Counted from the first letter of the stretch, positions 1-10,077 are shown. The stretch is DNA of 64,000 bases from JAWLHU01 sp041690255 (GCA_041690255.1 JAWLHU010000010.1:1-64000); one strand, 5' to 3'. Notes: generated by a model not told the origin, from the sequence alone. A program made the numbers and translations.

Positions 1-110
1 TCGGTGTCCAGGATGGCTGCGATCTTCCGGAGCAGATGGTCCTCGGGCACGAGTTGATCAATAAAGACGGTCTCCAGTTCCTGTTGGAACCCTAGCTTGT
101 TTCGAAGCAT
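1..110 (-). CDS. IS1182-like transposase, N-terminal fragment at the window edge
   Basis: The minus-strand reading frame starts with ATG at 108-110 and runs off the left edge. The 36 visible residues include LVPEDHLLRKI, which is typical of the start of IS1182-family DDE transposases (family knowledge). A purine-rich GGTGGGATAGG lies just upstream of the ATG and could be the ribosome binding site. The catalytic DDE residues would lie outside the window, so I cannot say whether the copy is intact. No clear terminal inverted repeat could be assigned between 111 and 151. Confidence 0.7.
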   Translation of the reverse strand, partial: MLRNKLGFQQELETVFIDQLVPEDHLLRKIAAILDT

Positions 111-151
111 GACCTATCCCACCTATGTACATCCTTGTACGATCAGTTTGC

Positions 152-186
152 CAAAAAACAGAGCAGATCGCGAGTGCGATCTGCTC
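152..186 (-). terminator. Rho-independent terminator after the protease-lipase gene
   Basis: A perfect 11-bp stem (161-171 with 176-186) has a 4-nt loop. On the minus strand it is followed by a run of six T (153-158). It lies downstream of the minus-strand gene ending at 243 and would also shield that gene from the transposase. Confidence 0.85.
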
Positions 187-201
187 ATTTGTCAACAACC
201 T

Positions 202-226
202 GAGGCCGGGGATATTCCCCGGCCTC
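202..226 (-). terminator. GC-rich hairpin, probable auxiliary terminator
   Basis: A 10-bp perfect stem (202-211 with 217-226) with a 5-nt AT loop lies between the stop codon at 243 and the U-tract terminator at 152-186. It has no T-run of its own, so it is probably the first half of a double terminator or a 3' end stabiliser. Confidence 0.5.
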
Positions 227-242
227 CTCTACCCTTATTCGG

Positions 243-3240
243 TCACTTCAGCGTCCACACGAGAGCGTTGGCAATTGAAGAGGAACCGCTCTGGACCACC
301 ACATAGTAGGTCCCGGCATCCAGAGAGGTAAAGCTAAGCACACTCCCGGAGACAGTAGCGACCGGGACTCCGTTCCGATAGAGAGTGACGCCTGTCGCCC
401 CGCTGATGCTCAGCCCGTAGTTGGTGCTGGCAACCAACGTCACCTTGTACCAACTCGCACTGTACGCAGGGATTCTATAGGCAGGCGAGCTGGTGGGAGC
501 TGCCGGAATCTCATACGCTGACACCTCCGATAAGCCGTCCGCCGACCACAGCGTGAGGGGTGCATTGGCTGCACTTGTGACCTTGGCGTAGTAGGCTCCG
601 TCATACGACGGTGAAAACGTGCAGACCTTCGGTGTCGTTGTGGTGCAACTGGTCGTCTGGGTGGCACCCGTGCTGTTGGTAAAGGTTACAGTGGTTGCCC
701 CTGTCACCGTCAGTACGTAGCTGCGGGACTTGATCGGTCCATACAGCTTAAACCAGGTCGTTCCGGAAGCCAGAGCCGTCGTGCTATACGGACCGGGCTT
801 GGGGAGAGCCAGGGCCGTCTGAATGACAGCGCCCTGATCGTACCAGTACAACGTCTCCTTCCCACTCGCCGTCGTCGAGTCGCTCGTTGCCTTCACGTGG
901 TATGTGCCAGCCTCAAGCGAGGTGAAATTGAGCCCGCCTCCGGTGTTTGTACCCACCAGAGTAGTCCCCATGTATACCGAGACACTCGTAGCTGCCGGAA
1001 TCGCCAACCCATACTCCGTGTTTGCCTGCAGCTCGACCTTGAACCAGTTGGTACTGTAGGACGGTACATAGTAGGTGACCGAGGTTGTGGGCGGCGGCGG
1101 CACCTCGTAGGCTAACTCCTGCGTGGACCCATCCACCGACGATAGCGACAGTGGTGCATTCGCGGCACTGGTGACGCTGGCGTAGTAGGTACCATCTCGG
1201 CTCGGGGTAATACGGCAGACCTTCGGTGTCGTCGTCGAGCAGCTAGCGAAGACTGAAAATCCCTGACTGTCCGTAAAGGTGATGTTGGTCGCACCCGTCA
1301 CCGTCAGCACAAAGGAACGCTCCTTCTTCAGACCATCCATCTGGAACCAAGTCGTTCCCGTAGCCGTGGCCGTTGCGTTCTGGACAGTGAATGTGGTGTA
1401 GGGGAATGCGCTCTGTCGTGCGGCACCCTGGTCGTACCAGTACAGCGTCTCCTTCCCACTCGCCGTCGTCGAGTTGCTGGTCGCCTTCACGTGGTACGCT
1501 CCAGCCTCAAGCGAGGTGAAATTCAGCCAGTCGCCGGTTGCTGTCCCCACCAGAGTCGTGCCCTTGTACACCGAAACACTCGTGGCGGCTGGGATCGACA
1601 GCCCGTAGAACCTGTTGGCCTGCAGGTCTACCTCAAACCAGTTTGTGCTATAGGAGTTCACATAGTAGAGCGGCGAGGTTGTGGGTGCCGGTGGTACCTG
1701 GTACGCCAGCTCCTGCGTCGAGCCATCCCACGAGGTAAGCGTCAGCGGTGCGTTCGCCGCACTGGTTACCGTCGCGTAGTACGTCCCAACCTGGGATGGT
1801 ATGAACGAGCAGATCACAGGGGAAGCTGTGGTGCAGCTACCCCGGATGGTCCCATAGCTGTTAGTGAACTGGATGGCACTCGCACCCTCTACCTTCATCA
1901 CAAAGGTGCGGTTGATCGTCAACCCATCCAGCTTGAACCAGGTGGCGCCAGTCTCGCTCGCAGCAGTGACCTGTTCGGTCAACGGAGTGTGGATCTGCGC
2001 TGTCTGCTGACTCCCTCCCCCCGCGTACCAGTTCAAGATCTGATGCTGGCTCGCCGTCAATGTTCCGCCCGTCACCTTCACGTGATAGGTACCCGCCTCC
2101 AGGGATGCGAAATTGAGACGGGAGCCGGTGACCGCGGCCACCTGCGTTGTCCCCTTGAAGAGGGCGATGCTAATGGCATCTGGGACGTAGAGACCGTAGT
2201 ACGTGTTGGCCGGCAGGTTTACCTTGAACCAGTTGCTGCTGCTGTCAGGCACCAGGTACTCTGCGGATGTTGTCAGCGGTGCCGGCACATCATGCGCTAG
2301 CTCTTGCGTGGATCCATCGGTCGACCAGAGGATGATCGGGGCATTCGGCGCGCCCAACACCTCAATCTGGTACATGCCGTTCAGGCCGTACTGGAAGAAG
2401 CATACCGCCGGGTCTGTCCCTGTGCAGTCGCGATAGAGGGTACCGTCAGGCAGGTATACTCTGGCCCCCGTCCCACCGGTGATGGTCAGGGCAAAGGTAC
2501 GCCTGTGGCTCGAACCCTCTAACAGATACCATGTGCTTCCGCTGGACCCGATCGTCCCCGCATGGGGTCCGTGCGGTACGTAGATCGGCCCCCACTTCGG
2601 GAATGACAGGGCATATGTCCGGTTAGTTGTTCCAGCGGATACCTCGACGTGATAGAGGCCAGCCTCCACCGTCTTGAAGAGCAGGGAAGTTCCCGTGACC
2701 GTCGCCACCTGGGTAGACCCCTTCCACACGGTGATCACCTTGGCTCCATAGACGTTGAGCTTGTAGAACGAGTTGGCTGCGAGATTCACCCCAGACCAGC
2801 CAACTTCGTTGGCCGGAATGGCATAGGCAGGACCCCCGCTTGTCGCCACAGGAACTGGTCCCCATGCCAGGGATTGGGTCGATCCATCGACCGATGAAAG
2901 GGTGAAGAGCTGACCGGTTACCTTGGCGTAGTAGGTGCCGGTCACGGGCGGCGTGAACGAACATGTCAGCGGGTTAGAACCCGTGCAGGAGGTGCTCAGC
3001 GCAGCCCCATTGCTATTGACAAAGCTGATCCCTGTTCCGCCGACTGCCGAGAGGACAAACGAACGATGGGCCTCCAAGTCATAGATTTTGTACCATGTGC
3101 CACCGCTGTAAGTCACAGTGCCTGCCTGCGGCCCCGGCGGATGGAAGACATAGGCTGTGTCCAAGCTGAGACCATCCTTCCGGAATGCGGAGCGGGCGAT
3201 CTCCTGATTGCCGGCCTGGTCAAAGGAGCGATACATAATC
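243..3240 (-). repeat. Five tandem coding repeats of about 590 bp
   Basis: The last ~1000 codons of the protease-lipase gene consist of five units. Each opens with a TWYK/TWFK-type strand followed by xRxFVLxVxGAxxxxF, then a CS/CT...C..F pair, YYAKVTSAANAPL, the phrase DGSTQELAY and a final GTYHVK motif. Units three to five are close enough that 30-nt stretches are nearly identical in DNA, for example around 850-885 and 1441-1476. The fold resembles beta-rich bacterial pre-peptidase C-terminal modules, but the paired cysteines and unit length differ. A role in substrate or surface binding is inferred. Confidence 0.8.
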
Positions 3241-6200
3241 CCCTCATTGGCATCGGAATCCAGCGTCATCGGCACGGTGTACGTTACCCAATTCTGTCCG
3301 CCGTCCAGGCTGTACTCCGTCCGGGAGACGCCAGAAAGGTTGTCCTCAGCCGAGAGGGACACCTGCACAGGCCGTGCAACCGTGCCTGCCGGTGGCATCG
3401 GTGTAGACTGAAGCGTTGTCACCGGGGCGGACTTGTCCAACTTGAACGTAACGCTTGCTGTGGAGACGTTCCCGGCCCGGTCGGTAGCGGAGCCCTCGAT
3501 CACCAGATCCAGCCCGTCGGTGGTCACAACCTTCGGCTGATCGACAGCATGAATGCCGGCAAAGGCATCGGTCGCGGCGAAGGAAACGGTCACGTCCTGG
3601 TTATACCACCCGTTGAAGTCAGGGGCTCGATCTAGAGCAGCCGTCACCGTGGGCAGCGTCTTGTCGATGTGGAACTCCACGTAGAGCGGGTAGGGTTCGT
3701 TGTTCCCAGCGTTGTCGCTGGAGCCCGCAAGCACAACATAGTCGCCCTCATCTGCAAACGTAAGCGGCGTGGTGTACTCCACGAAGCCGGGCGTGGAGCC
3801 GTTTGCCCAGTTGGAGTAAGTTTCGTATACACCGCTGCCTCCCACATCCGCGGCCGCGAGCTCCAGGGTGACGGGGGTGCGGTACCAGTTGGGTTGCCCT
3901 TGCTCACCCGACACCTGTGCCGTGGTCCGCGGCGGTTGGTCATCCGCCAGGGCGGTGCCCTCAATCAGGGTGGGGCTGATCGTGGTCTGGCTGCCGGAGC
4001 TGTCAGGGTTTAGCTGCAGGACATGGCCCGTCCGGTTGGCGGGAACCGTGATGGTCCCGCGTAGGGTATCGGTGACATCGATCTTCTGCATCATCTCACG
4101 GCGAATCACCTGATCGTTCTCGTACCGGATGACCGAGACATCCATCACGCCGGTGCCGGTGCCGACCAGTTCAATTCGATACGTCTTGCCGTTGTCGGGG
4201 ATGAAGATCTGTTTGAACGGTCCGCTCAGATGGTACTGCACCTCTGGGATTCCGTATTCAACCCAGCCATCTGTCGTGGGCCCGGAGTGGCGCCCTGTCT
4301 CGTCATCATAGACGTGGACGTCCACCGGGCAGGCAACCCGGACCTCAGTCGTGCTAAGGGAAAGGTTTTCGTCTTCCCACGCGGGTTTCGGAGAGCCGGT
4401 GGACTCGGCAAGGAGCCATTGGTCGAGGTAGGTTACGACACGACTGTCAGCCGGAATGGACCCGTGGCCTGTCTGACCAAGGTACCTCCGGGTGTGCGGG
4501 ACCAGGTCGGTTGCACTCTCAACCGTAACGGTTCCATCGCCGTTGCCGATAATTACCTCATAGGTTTCTTTCGACACACACTGCTCCACCGAGCAGTCCT
4601 TCATCTCATAGTCATAGTAACTGCTACTCCTGCGAATCGCTGTCGTGGTTGCAACGCCGGTGCCAACAAACTGCTCCCACGGAACCGGCATCGCCACCCC
4701 ATCGATTCCATCATGGAAGGACGCTGCGTCCTGGATCATTGCCAGGGCCGTGACTGAGGTATTGGAGTCAAACGGCATCTCAGCACCCAGACGCACCTTC
4801 AAGCTAGCAATGCTGATCGGAACATCCTCCCATCGGCCCGTTGACAGATTAAACTGGCGGTCGTAGAAGAAGCTTCTTCCATGCAGAGTCTGGTAGCGTT
4901 CGGTAGGCATCAGCTGATAAGCAGACGGCATGGTGCGAAGGGCTACTCTTACCTGGTTCGGTGGTATGTCCACTATCCAGTGAATGTTATCCCCGTTATA
5001 GAAGCGCTGAATGGCGCTGGGCGTGCCCAATAGCGGTGATGCAATGGTGAAGACCTGTAAAACCCTATTAGAGGCGCCAGGGTACTGGGTGACATACTTT
5101 CGGGCGATGAGACCACCCATGGAGTGCCCCATGAGCACCACCTTGTGGGAGCCGGACGACTCGATCAGTCGTCTAACGGCCATGTCCAGAGTGGCCAGGT
5201 GCGTCTCGTTCTTGAATCGCCAATCGTACCCTGCCACAATGAAGTTGATACCCTTTGGGGTCGGAATCGCCGCATTAACGTTGGCTTCGGCTCCCAGGGG
5301 GGTGTGCCACATGGTGTAGCCACTCCGCCTCAGCTTCCAGAAGAGCGAATCACCGAAGTCTGCCGTCGCCAGCCACGCGATAACATCTCTCGGTGAACTC
5401 GCCTCTACCGGGTTCCCAGTATGATCGAGCCTGAGTCGAAGTATATCGTTGCCCAATCCCTTGATGGTCGGGGGCCAAAGCTTTACTTCGTATCCGGGAA
5501 CGTCGCTCCATATTTCCGTCCCGGTAATCCCAGGCATGTACAGCACGGGAATCCGGTAGGGCTTAATCGCGATGGTGGCGGTCTTTGTCGCGCTAAGTCC
5601 GGTGACGAGGTCTGTGACCGTTACCTCGCCAATGGCGTTGCCTTCCCAGGCCGCGTAGCCGGTGGAACTGTGAAGGCCATTCCATGCGAGCGATGTGGTA
5701 CCCATAACCGTGGGAACGTTTGGAGAGAAAGTGACATAGTCAGTGGTCATGCCGTTCATGTCGTATCCATAGAGCCGGACATCGTACTGGAACCCTGGCC
5801 TGTGGTCGTATACCAGGCTCGACTCATAGTCTGTGTCAACGGTGGGCGCTAAGGTCCTAATCAGCGGGCGTGTCCACCGCACATTGGGTTCCGGCAACGA
5901 CAGCACAGAGACCGTCACACTCCGGGCCCACTCAGGGTAGTCGTCAGGGACCACTCTAACCGTGCAACTGCCTTCCGATGGGCCCGTCAGGGCGTAGGAC
6001 CCAGACACTTGAGTTCCAGTTGATCTCGAATCCGTGCTCCCGTCGCTGCACAGAACGGTCACGGTAGTCGGATGAGCACGCTCATCAGCGTAGGAGAAGC
6101 GAACAGTTGTGCTTCCCGAGGGCGGAATGATAGGGTTGTCAACCGTTGGGCGGGGGTCAGGATATGGGAGTACCGTTACTGTAGTCTCCGCCGTCTTGTC

Positions 6201-7937
6201 GAGCACCTTGACGACGATCCTATAGGTGCCAGGGATCGTGGCCGAAAAACTGAATGGGGTCTCAACGTTCGCCGTGACATTCTGATAGAACTCCGCTCCG
6301 ACGAAAGTCCCCGGCTCCGTCTGTCTGTAGGTCTCAACCGTTACCTCATGAGGACCCGTGCTCAACGCGAAGGTAACGACGCTGGTTTCCGCTGGGTACA
6401 CCTCGCTCGGTGAGGCGCTCACAGTGATTGAAGGCGGGGGCGGGCTCACCTGAATGAAGGTAGCGGCGTAGTAGTCTTCCAACCCGACACCGACCGGGGT
6501 CACCTTGACCTTCCACTGGCCGATGGAGGTTGAGGCATCCGTCTGCCAGATGTAGGTACCTTCCTTATTTACGGTCCACCCTATAGTGTCCGTATGGCGG
6601 GGCGAAAGCTCATCCCCATAGAAGAACTCCAACTTTGTTGATTCATGATCCGTGTCGTCGTAGCGCCATGTAATCGTCGTAGAATCTCCCTGTACCACAG
6701 GGTTCGGTGCAACATTCACAATATGCGTGGCCTGAATACTGACCGAACCGGTCTCCGCCCCTGACCGATACACGATGTCCGATCCGCTATCCCCTGTCGG
6801 AGAGAGATAGGCCACAGTAGCACTATCAGCCAGGAAGGTGTTCAGCCCGCGTGCCCCTTCTACACCGACCTCTGTCAGGGGAATTGCCCCCACCTGGAGG
6901 GCCTGATTCACTTGGCCCGCGCGGTAGTCAGGGTGATTGGACCAGACAAGGGCAGCCGCACCAGCGACATAGCCAGTGGCCAGCGAAGTGCCCGAATCCG
7001 TTCGAACCTTGCCCTGCCAGTCCAGCGTCGGAACAGCTTCGCCAGGGGCATAGAGGGTCACCGCTTCGTCGCGGGCGGAGAAAGCAGAGATCTGGTGGTG
7101 TACGTTGTAAGCACCCACCGCAACAACGGGGGTGTATCGGGCGGGTGCCATGGTCGCCCCTGCCGTGTTGCCCGCCGCAGCGACCACAAGGATGTTCCGG
7201 CTGTACATGTCCTGCACAGCGGCCTGCAGGGCCTGAGAGTCCTCCGGCGTACCAAAAGCCATCACCACGATATCCATCTGATTCTCCACAGCCCATTCCA
7301 TGCCAGCCAGGACGTCGCTGATGCTCCCCTTGCCAGTGGCGTCCAGCACTTTGACCGCGTAGAGATCAGCCTCCGGGGCTACCCCCAAAAGTGCACCGTC
7401 ACCACCCCGTGCACCGATAACTGACGCCACCTGGGTACCATGACCGTGATCATCCTCCCAGCCTCCCCCTAGGACGGAGGTACCGCCCCGGACCGGCAAC
7501 TGCAAGAGGCCGACCGCAATACCGGTGTCGAGTACCGCTACCTGAACCCCCTGACCCTTTACGTGGCTCTCATGCATGACCGGCGCATCGATGCTATCAA
7601 GCGCCCAGTCGGCAGCAGCCGTACTCGACGCCGAGGTATTGAGCACCTCAACCTGCCGATCCTCCTCCAGGAAGAGGAGATCTCCCTCACTCAGAAGGTT
7701 CTGTACCTCTTCATCTGTCAGCTTCACCATATGGATGCTCGTCGTGCCATACTTGCGCTCGTGTTTGTACTTCTTCTCGTTCTTACGCTCTGCCTCTGAG
7801 TCCCTGTATTTGACTATGTACTGCTTCTGGACCTTCGGTTTTGGTGGGTCCTCCTTTGAATTGGCCCACGCGCCGTGAGCGCTTAGGCCAGAAATCAAAG
7901 CAACAATCAGGGTCAGAACTATCCACTTCCGTATCAC
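243..7937 (-). CDS. Secreted subtilisin protease fused to an LCAT-like lipase
   Basis: This is a 2564-residue exported protein. The GTG start at 7937 is chosen because GGAGGG lies 5 nt upstream; another GTG 18 nt further up has no such site. A signal peptide covers about residues 1-25, followed by an inhibitor-I9-like propeptide (about 38-100). The peptidase S8 domain has Asp137 (VLDTG), His166 (HGHGT), oxyanion Asn257 (AAAGN) and Ser318 (GTSLA). Immunoglobulin-like segments follow. A second hydrolase at about 795-1175 has the lipase box GHSMGG (Ser939), GDGTV (Asp1134) and His1158, matching LCAT/PF02450 lipases. Three OmpL47-like modules (DxxxPxT, DxAGN) span about 1325-1555. Five repeats of about 195 residues end the protein. 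Both active sites look complete. Joining protease and lipase on one chain is unusual; the substrate is unknown, and attack on cell envelopes or lipid-protein material is inference. Confidence 0.88.
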   Translation of the reverse strand: MIRKWIVLTLIVALISGLSAHGAWANSKEDPPKPKVQKQYIVKYRDSEAERKNEKKYKHERKYGTTSIHMVKLTDEEVQNLLSEGDLLFLEEDRQVEVLNTSASSTAAADWALDSIDAPVMHESHVKGQGVQVAVLDTGIAVGLLQLPVRGGTSVLGGGWEDDHGHGTQVASVIGARGGDGALLGVAPEADLYAVKVLDATGKGSISDVLAGMEWAVENQMDIVVMAFGTPEDSQALQAAVQDMYSRNILVVAAAGNTAGATMAPARYTPVVAVGAYNVHHQISAFSARDEAVTLYAPGEAVPTLDWQGKVRTDSGTSLATGYVAGAAALVWSNHPDYRAGQVNQALQVGAIPLTEVGVEGARGLNTFLADSATVAYLSPTGDSGSDIVYRSGAETGSVSIQATHIVNVAPNPVVQGDSTTITWRYDDTDHESTKLEFFYGDELSPRHTDTIGWTVNKEGTYIWQTDASTSIGQWKVKVTPVGVGLEDYYAATFIQVSPPPPSITVSASPSEVYPAETSVVTFALSTGPHEVTVETYRQTEPGTFVGAEFYQNVTANVETPFSFSATIPGTYRIVVKVLDKTAETTVTVLPYPDPRPTVDNPIIPPSGSTTVRFSYADERAHPTTVTVLCSDGSTDSRSTGTQVSGSYALTGPSEGSCTVRVVPDDYPEWARSVTVSVLSLPEPNVRWTRPLIRTLAPTVDTDYESSLVYDHRPGFQYDVRLYGYDMNGMTTDYVTFSPNVPTVMGTTSLAWNGLHSSTGYAAWEGNAIGEVTVTDLVTGLSATKTATIAIKPYRIPVLYMPGITGTEIWSDVPGYEVKLWPPTIKGLGNDILRLRLDHTGNPVEASSPRDVIAWLATADFGDSLFWKLRRSGYTMWHTPLGAEANVNAAIPTPKGINFIVAGYDWRFKNETHLATLDMAVRRLIESSGSHKVVLMGHSMGGLIARKYVTQYPGASNRVLQVFTIASPLLGTPSAIQRFYNGDNIHWIVDIPPNQVRVALRTMPSAYQLMPTERYQTLHGRSFFYDRQFNLSTGRWEDVPISIASLKVRLGAEMPFDSNTSVTALAMIQDAASFHDGIDGVAMPVPWEQFVGTGVATTTAIRRSSSYYDYEMKDCSVEQCVSKETYEVIIGNGDGTVTVESATDLVPHTRRYLGQTGHGSIPADSRVVTYLDQWLLAESTGSPKPAWEDENLSLSTTEVRVACPVDVHVYDDETGRHSGPTTDGWVEYGIPEVQYHLSGPFKQIFIPDNGKTYRIELVGTGTGVMDVSVIRYENDQVIRREMMQKIDVTDTLRGTITVPANRTGHVLQLNPDSSGSQTTISPTLIEGTALADDQPPRTTAQVSGEQGQPNWYRTPVTLELAAADVGGSGVYETYSNWANGSTPGFVEYTTPLTFADEGDYVVLAGSSDNAGNNEPYPLYVEFHIDKTLPTVTAALDRAPDFNGWYNQDVTVSFAATDAFAGIHAVDQPKVVTTDGLDLVIEGSATDRAGNVSTASVTFKLDKSAPVTTLQSTPMPPAGTVARPVQVSLSAEDNLSGVSRTEYSLDGGQNWVTYTVPMTLDSDANEGIMYRSFDQAGNQEIARSAFRKDGLSLDTAYVFHPPGPQAGTVTYSGGTWYKIYDLEAHRSFVLSAVGGTGISFVNSNGAALSTSCTGSNPLTCSFTPPVTGTYYAKVTGQLFTLSSVDGSTQSLAWGPVPVATSGGPAYAIPANEVGWSGVNLAANSFYKLNVYGAKVITVWKGSTQVATVTGTSLLFKTVEAGLYHVEVSAGTTNRTYALSFPKWGPIYVPHGPHAGTIGSSGSTWYLLEGSSHRRTFALTITGGTGARVYLPDGTLYRDCTGTDPAVCFFQYGLNGMYQIEVLGAPNAPIILWSTDGSTQELAHDVPAPLTTSAEYLVPDSSSNWFKVNLPANTYYGLYVPDAISIALFKGTTQVAAVTGSRLNFASLEAGTYHVKVTGGTLTASQHQILNWYAGGGSQQTAQIHTPLTEQVTAASETGATWFKLDGLTINRTFVMKVEGASAIQFTNSYGTIRGSCTTASPVICSFIPSQVGTYYATVTSAANAPLTLTSWDGSTQELAYQVPPAPTTSPLYYVNSYSTNWFEVDLQANRFYGLSIPAATSVSVYKGTTLVGTATGDWLNFTSLEAGAYHVKATSNSTTASGKETLYWYDQGAARQSAFPYTTFTVQNATATATGTTWFQMDGLKKERSFVLTVTGATNITFTDSQGFSVFASCSTTTPKVCRITPSRDGTYYASVTSAANAPLSLSSVDGSTQELAYEVPPPPTTSVTYYVPSYSTNWFKVELQANTEYGLAIPAATSVSVYMGTTLVGTNTGGGLNFTSLEAGTYHVKATSDSTTASGKETLYWYDQGAVIQTALALPKPGPYSTTALASGTTWFKLYGPIKSRSYVLTVTGATTVTFTNSTGATQTTSCTTTTPKVCTFSPSYDGAYYAKVTSAANAPLTLWSADGLSEVSAYEIPAAPTSSPAYRIPAYSASWYKVTLVASTNYGLSISGATGVTLYRNGVPVATVSGSVLSFTSLDAGTYYVVVQSGSSSIANALVWTLK

Positions 7938-7974
7938 AATAACCCTCCAAGCCACAGCTTTTGAATCTTACTAT

Positions 7975-8003
7975 ATTGTACAATCACTCATGATTACAGT
8001 AAA
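7975..8003 (-). promoter_or_regulatory. Candidate sigma-A promoter of the protease-lipase gene
   Basis: Minus strand: -35 TTTACT (7998-8003), 17-bp spacer, -10 TACAAT (7975-7980). It lies 38 bp upstream of the chosen GTG start in an AT-rich island, which contrasts with the GC-rich surroundings. Confidence 0.55.
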
Positions 8004-8397
8004 TAGACCAAATGCACTTCATGTTTGCGCGAGATTGTGATTGGACTACGATGGTCCCGCTGGGCCGCCCTTGGCTGGGACCAACCTACATCCGCCCAAT
8101 CGATGGCTAGCAGAGCCGCTGACGGAAAATGACTTCCTGAGCCAGAACGTCTACTTGTGGTCGCTCGCATTGTACGAACTATTCCGCCAGGCATCCTCAC
8201 CCTCATGCATTCCAAGGGTGACCTGGAGGGCCGTATCATCTACAACGGGAGAAAACCCAGCCGCCCGCGATCTTCCAATGCGAGTCGATCCACATGCGCC
8301 CCACACGCGCCGATCCCCGATTATGTCATCAACCCCGCTGAACCATTGCGCCTCCCGGCAGAGTCTCTTCAACGAGACCTAAAGGAGGCGCTTAAAC
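8004..8397. other. Intergenic stretch with no recognised gene
   Basis: This is a divergent intergenic region of about 390 bp. A plus-strand open frame at 8041-8382 gives no recognisable protein and has no ribosome binding site. A small hairpin (GTCTC, 6-nt loop, GAGAC) precedes the AAAGGAGG ribosome binding site of the next gene. No convincing plus-strand promoter was found. Confidence 0.5.
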
Positions 8398-10077
8398 ATG
8401 ACCACCATCGCCCTTATCGGCTTCCTTCTCTACTGGTTGCCCTGGCCCCTGCAGCGCACGATGCGCCGGGCGGTCGGCTTCGGCCTGCTCGGTGCCGTGA
8501 TTGTCTTCCTCGAGCGCTGGCTGATCCTGCCCGCTGACACCCCGTGGAACCTGGCCCTTGGCCTGGCACTGAACGCCCTCCTGGCCGCCCTGATCAGCAA
8601 CCTGCCCTTCGAGATGGTCGAGAAGAAGGCCCACATCAACCGGGCCGAGGTCCGGGCGCTGACGGTCAAGGTGGGCACCGGCCTGCTGATCCTGATCGCC
8701 ACCTGGACCGTCTCCTCCCCCATCTTCCACGCGAGCAGCTACCAGCAGACTGGCCAGATCAAGGCCCTGCCTGCCGCCCCGAACGTCTTCGACGAGATCG
8801 ATATCCACTCCCTCGTCCTCGTCCCCGAGGAGACCGCCCGCAACAAGGCGATGCAGGTGGTGGGCGCCCACGGCTCCCAGTTCTCCCTCGGTGAGTTCTA
8901 CCTCCAGCGGGTGAACGGCCAGCTGGTCTGGATCTCACCGCTGGAGTTCGCGGGCCTCTTCGCCCAGTTCTCGGCCAAGGTGAGCCCGGGTTATGTCTCG
9001 ATCTCCGCCACCGATCCCCTGGCCGGCGCGAAACTGGTGGATGGCCAGCAGTTCCGTTATATGGAGGATGGCTTCTTCGGCCAGAGCGTCTACCGACATG
9101 TGCGCAGTCTCTACCCGGAGAAGATCCTCATGGAGGCCTCGCTTGAGGTGGATGATGCAGGCAAGGCCTACCAGGCCGTATCGGCGGGCCACTACACCGT
9201 GGGCCGGGGCGCCGCCGTCGTCGATGGCGTGATCCTTGTGGATGCCGCCTCCGGCGAATCGCAGTACTACGCCCTAGCCGATGTCCCCGCCTGGGTCGAT
9301 CAGGTGGTCCCGGCCAACGTGGCGGCAGAATACATCACCTGGTGGGGCAAGTATAGCTCGGGCTGGCTGAACTCGCTCTTTGGGAAGCGGGACGTAAAGA
9401 TCCCCACCGAGGTGACCAGCGGGGCCCGGATCATGGCCGGCGTCAACGGACCAGACGGCCAGTTCTACTGGTTCACTGGCCTGACGTCTCCCAATCCGCA
9501 GGACAATTCCCTGATCGGCGTCGCCCTGGTCAATGCCCGCAGTGGTGAGGCAGAGTTCGTGCCTGTCGCCAGCGTCGCATCGGAGGAGTATGTCGTCAGC
9601 GCCGTGGAGAGCCGGTACAAGGCGGAGCGGTACGGCTCCGGCTATCCGCTGCCCTACACGATCTACGGTCAGTTCACCTACGTAGCCCCGGTGGTGGATA
9701 CAAACAACGGCCAGTGGCAGGCCGTCGCCTTTGTCAGCGGCGATGGTTCCCGCATGGGCGTCGGCCGCGACCTGGATGAGGCCCTCCGCCAGTACAAGTC
9801 GGAACTGGGCCGCCGGGTCGGCACCGCCCCTGGCGACCAGGCCAAAATGGCGCAGATCAGCGGTACAATCGAGCGGATCGCCCCGGTCACCGAGCGGGAG
9901 AGCGTGGTCTACTACGTGGTCCTGAAGGAGGCGCCGAAGAAGGTCTTCCTGGCGCCGATCGGCCTCAGCCCCTATCTGCCGGTCTCCCAGCCCGGCGACC
10001 CGGTCCGCATGCAGTATGCCGAGACCGGCGAGACCCTGGTGCCCGCGACCAGCTTCAGTAATCCGGCCCTGGAGTAG
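8398..10077 (+). CDS. Uncharacterised membrane-anchored protein
   Basis: A protein of 559 residues. The start is supported by AAAGGAGG 9 nt upstream. Residues 1-30 and about 28-70 form hydrophobic segments, and a third membrane segment lies at about 95-115 (GTGLLILIATW). The remaining ~440 residues are soluble and probably extracellular, with no cysteines or catalytic motif that I recognise. The repeated phrases GVILVDAASGESQYY and GVALVNARSGEAEF suggest two related beta-rich modules. The gene stands alone, with its own terminator at 10106. I do not recognise the family; it resembles large hypothetical membrane proteins of Firmicutes. Confidence 0.75.
   Translation: MTTIALIGFLLYWLPWPLQRTMRRAVGFGLLGAVIVFLERWLILPADTPWNLALGLALNALLAALISNLPFEMVEKKAHINRAEVRALTVKVGTGLLILIATWTVSSPIFHASSYQQTGQIKALPAAPNVFDEIDIHSLVLVPEETARNKAMQVVGAHGSQFSLGEFYLQRVNGQLVWISPLEFAGLFAQFSAKVSPGYVSISATDPLAGAKLVDGQQFRYMEDGFFGQSVYRHVRSLYPEKILMEASLEVDDAGKAYQAVSAGHYTVGRGAAVVDGVILVDAASGESQYYALADVPAWVDQVVPANVAAEYITWWGKYSSGWLNSLFGKRDVKIPTEVTSGARIMAGVNGPDGQFYWFTGLTSPNPQDNSLIGVALVNARSGEAEFVPVASVASEEYVVSAVESRYKAERYGSGYPLPYTIYGQFTYVAPVVDTNNGQWQAVAFVSGDGSRMGVGRDLDEALRQYKSELGRRVGTAPGDQAKMAQISGTIERIAPVTERESVVYYVVLKEAPKKVFLAPIGLSPYLPVSQPGDPVRMQYAETGETLVPATSFSNPALE

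Noticed and set aside
8041..8382. Plus-strand 113-residue frame before the membrane protein gene
   Set aside because: No ribosome binding site, no coding-like residue pattern and no homology recognised.
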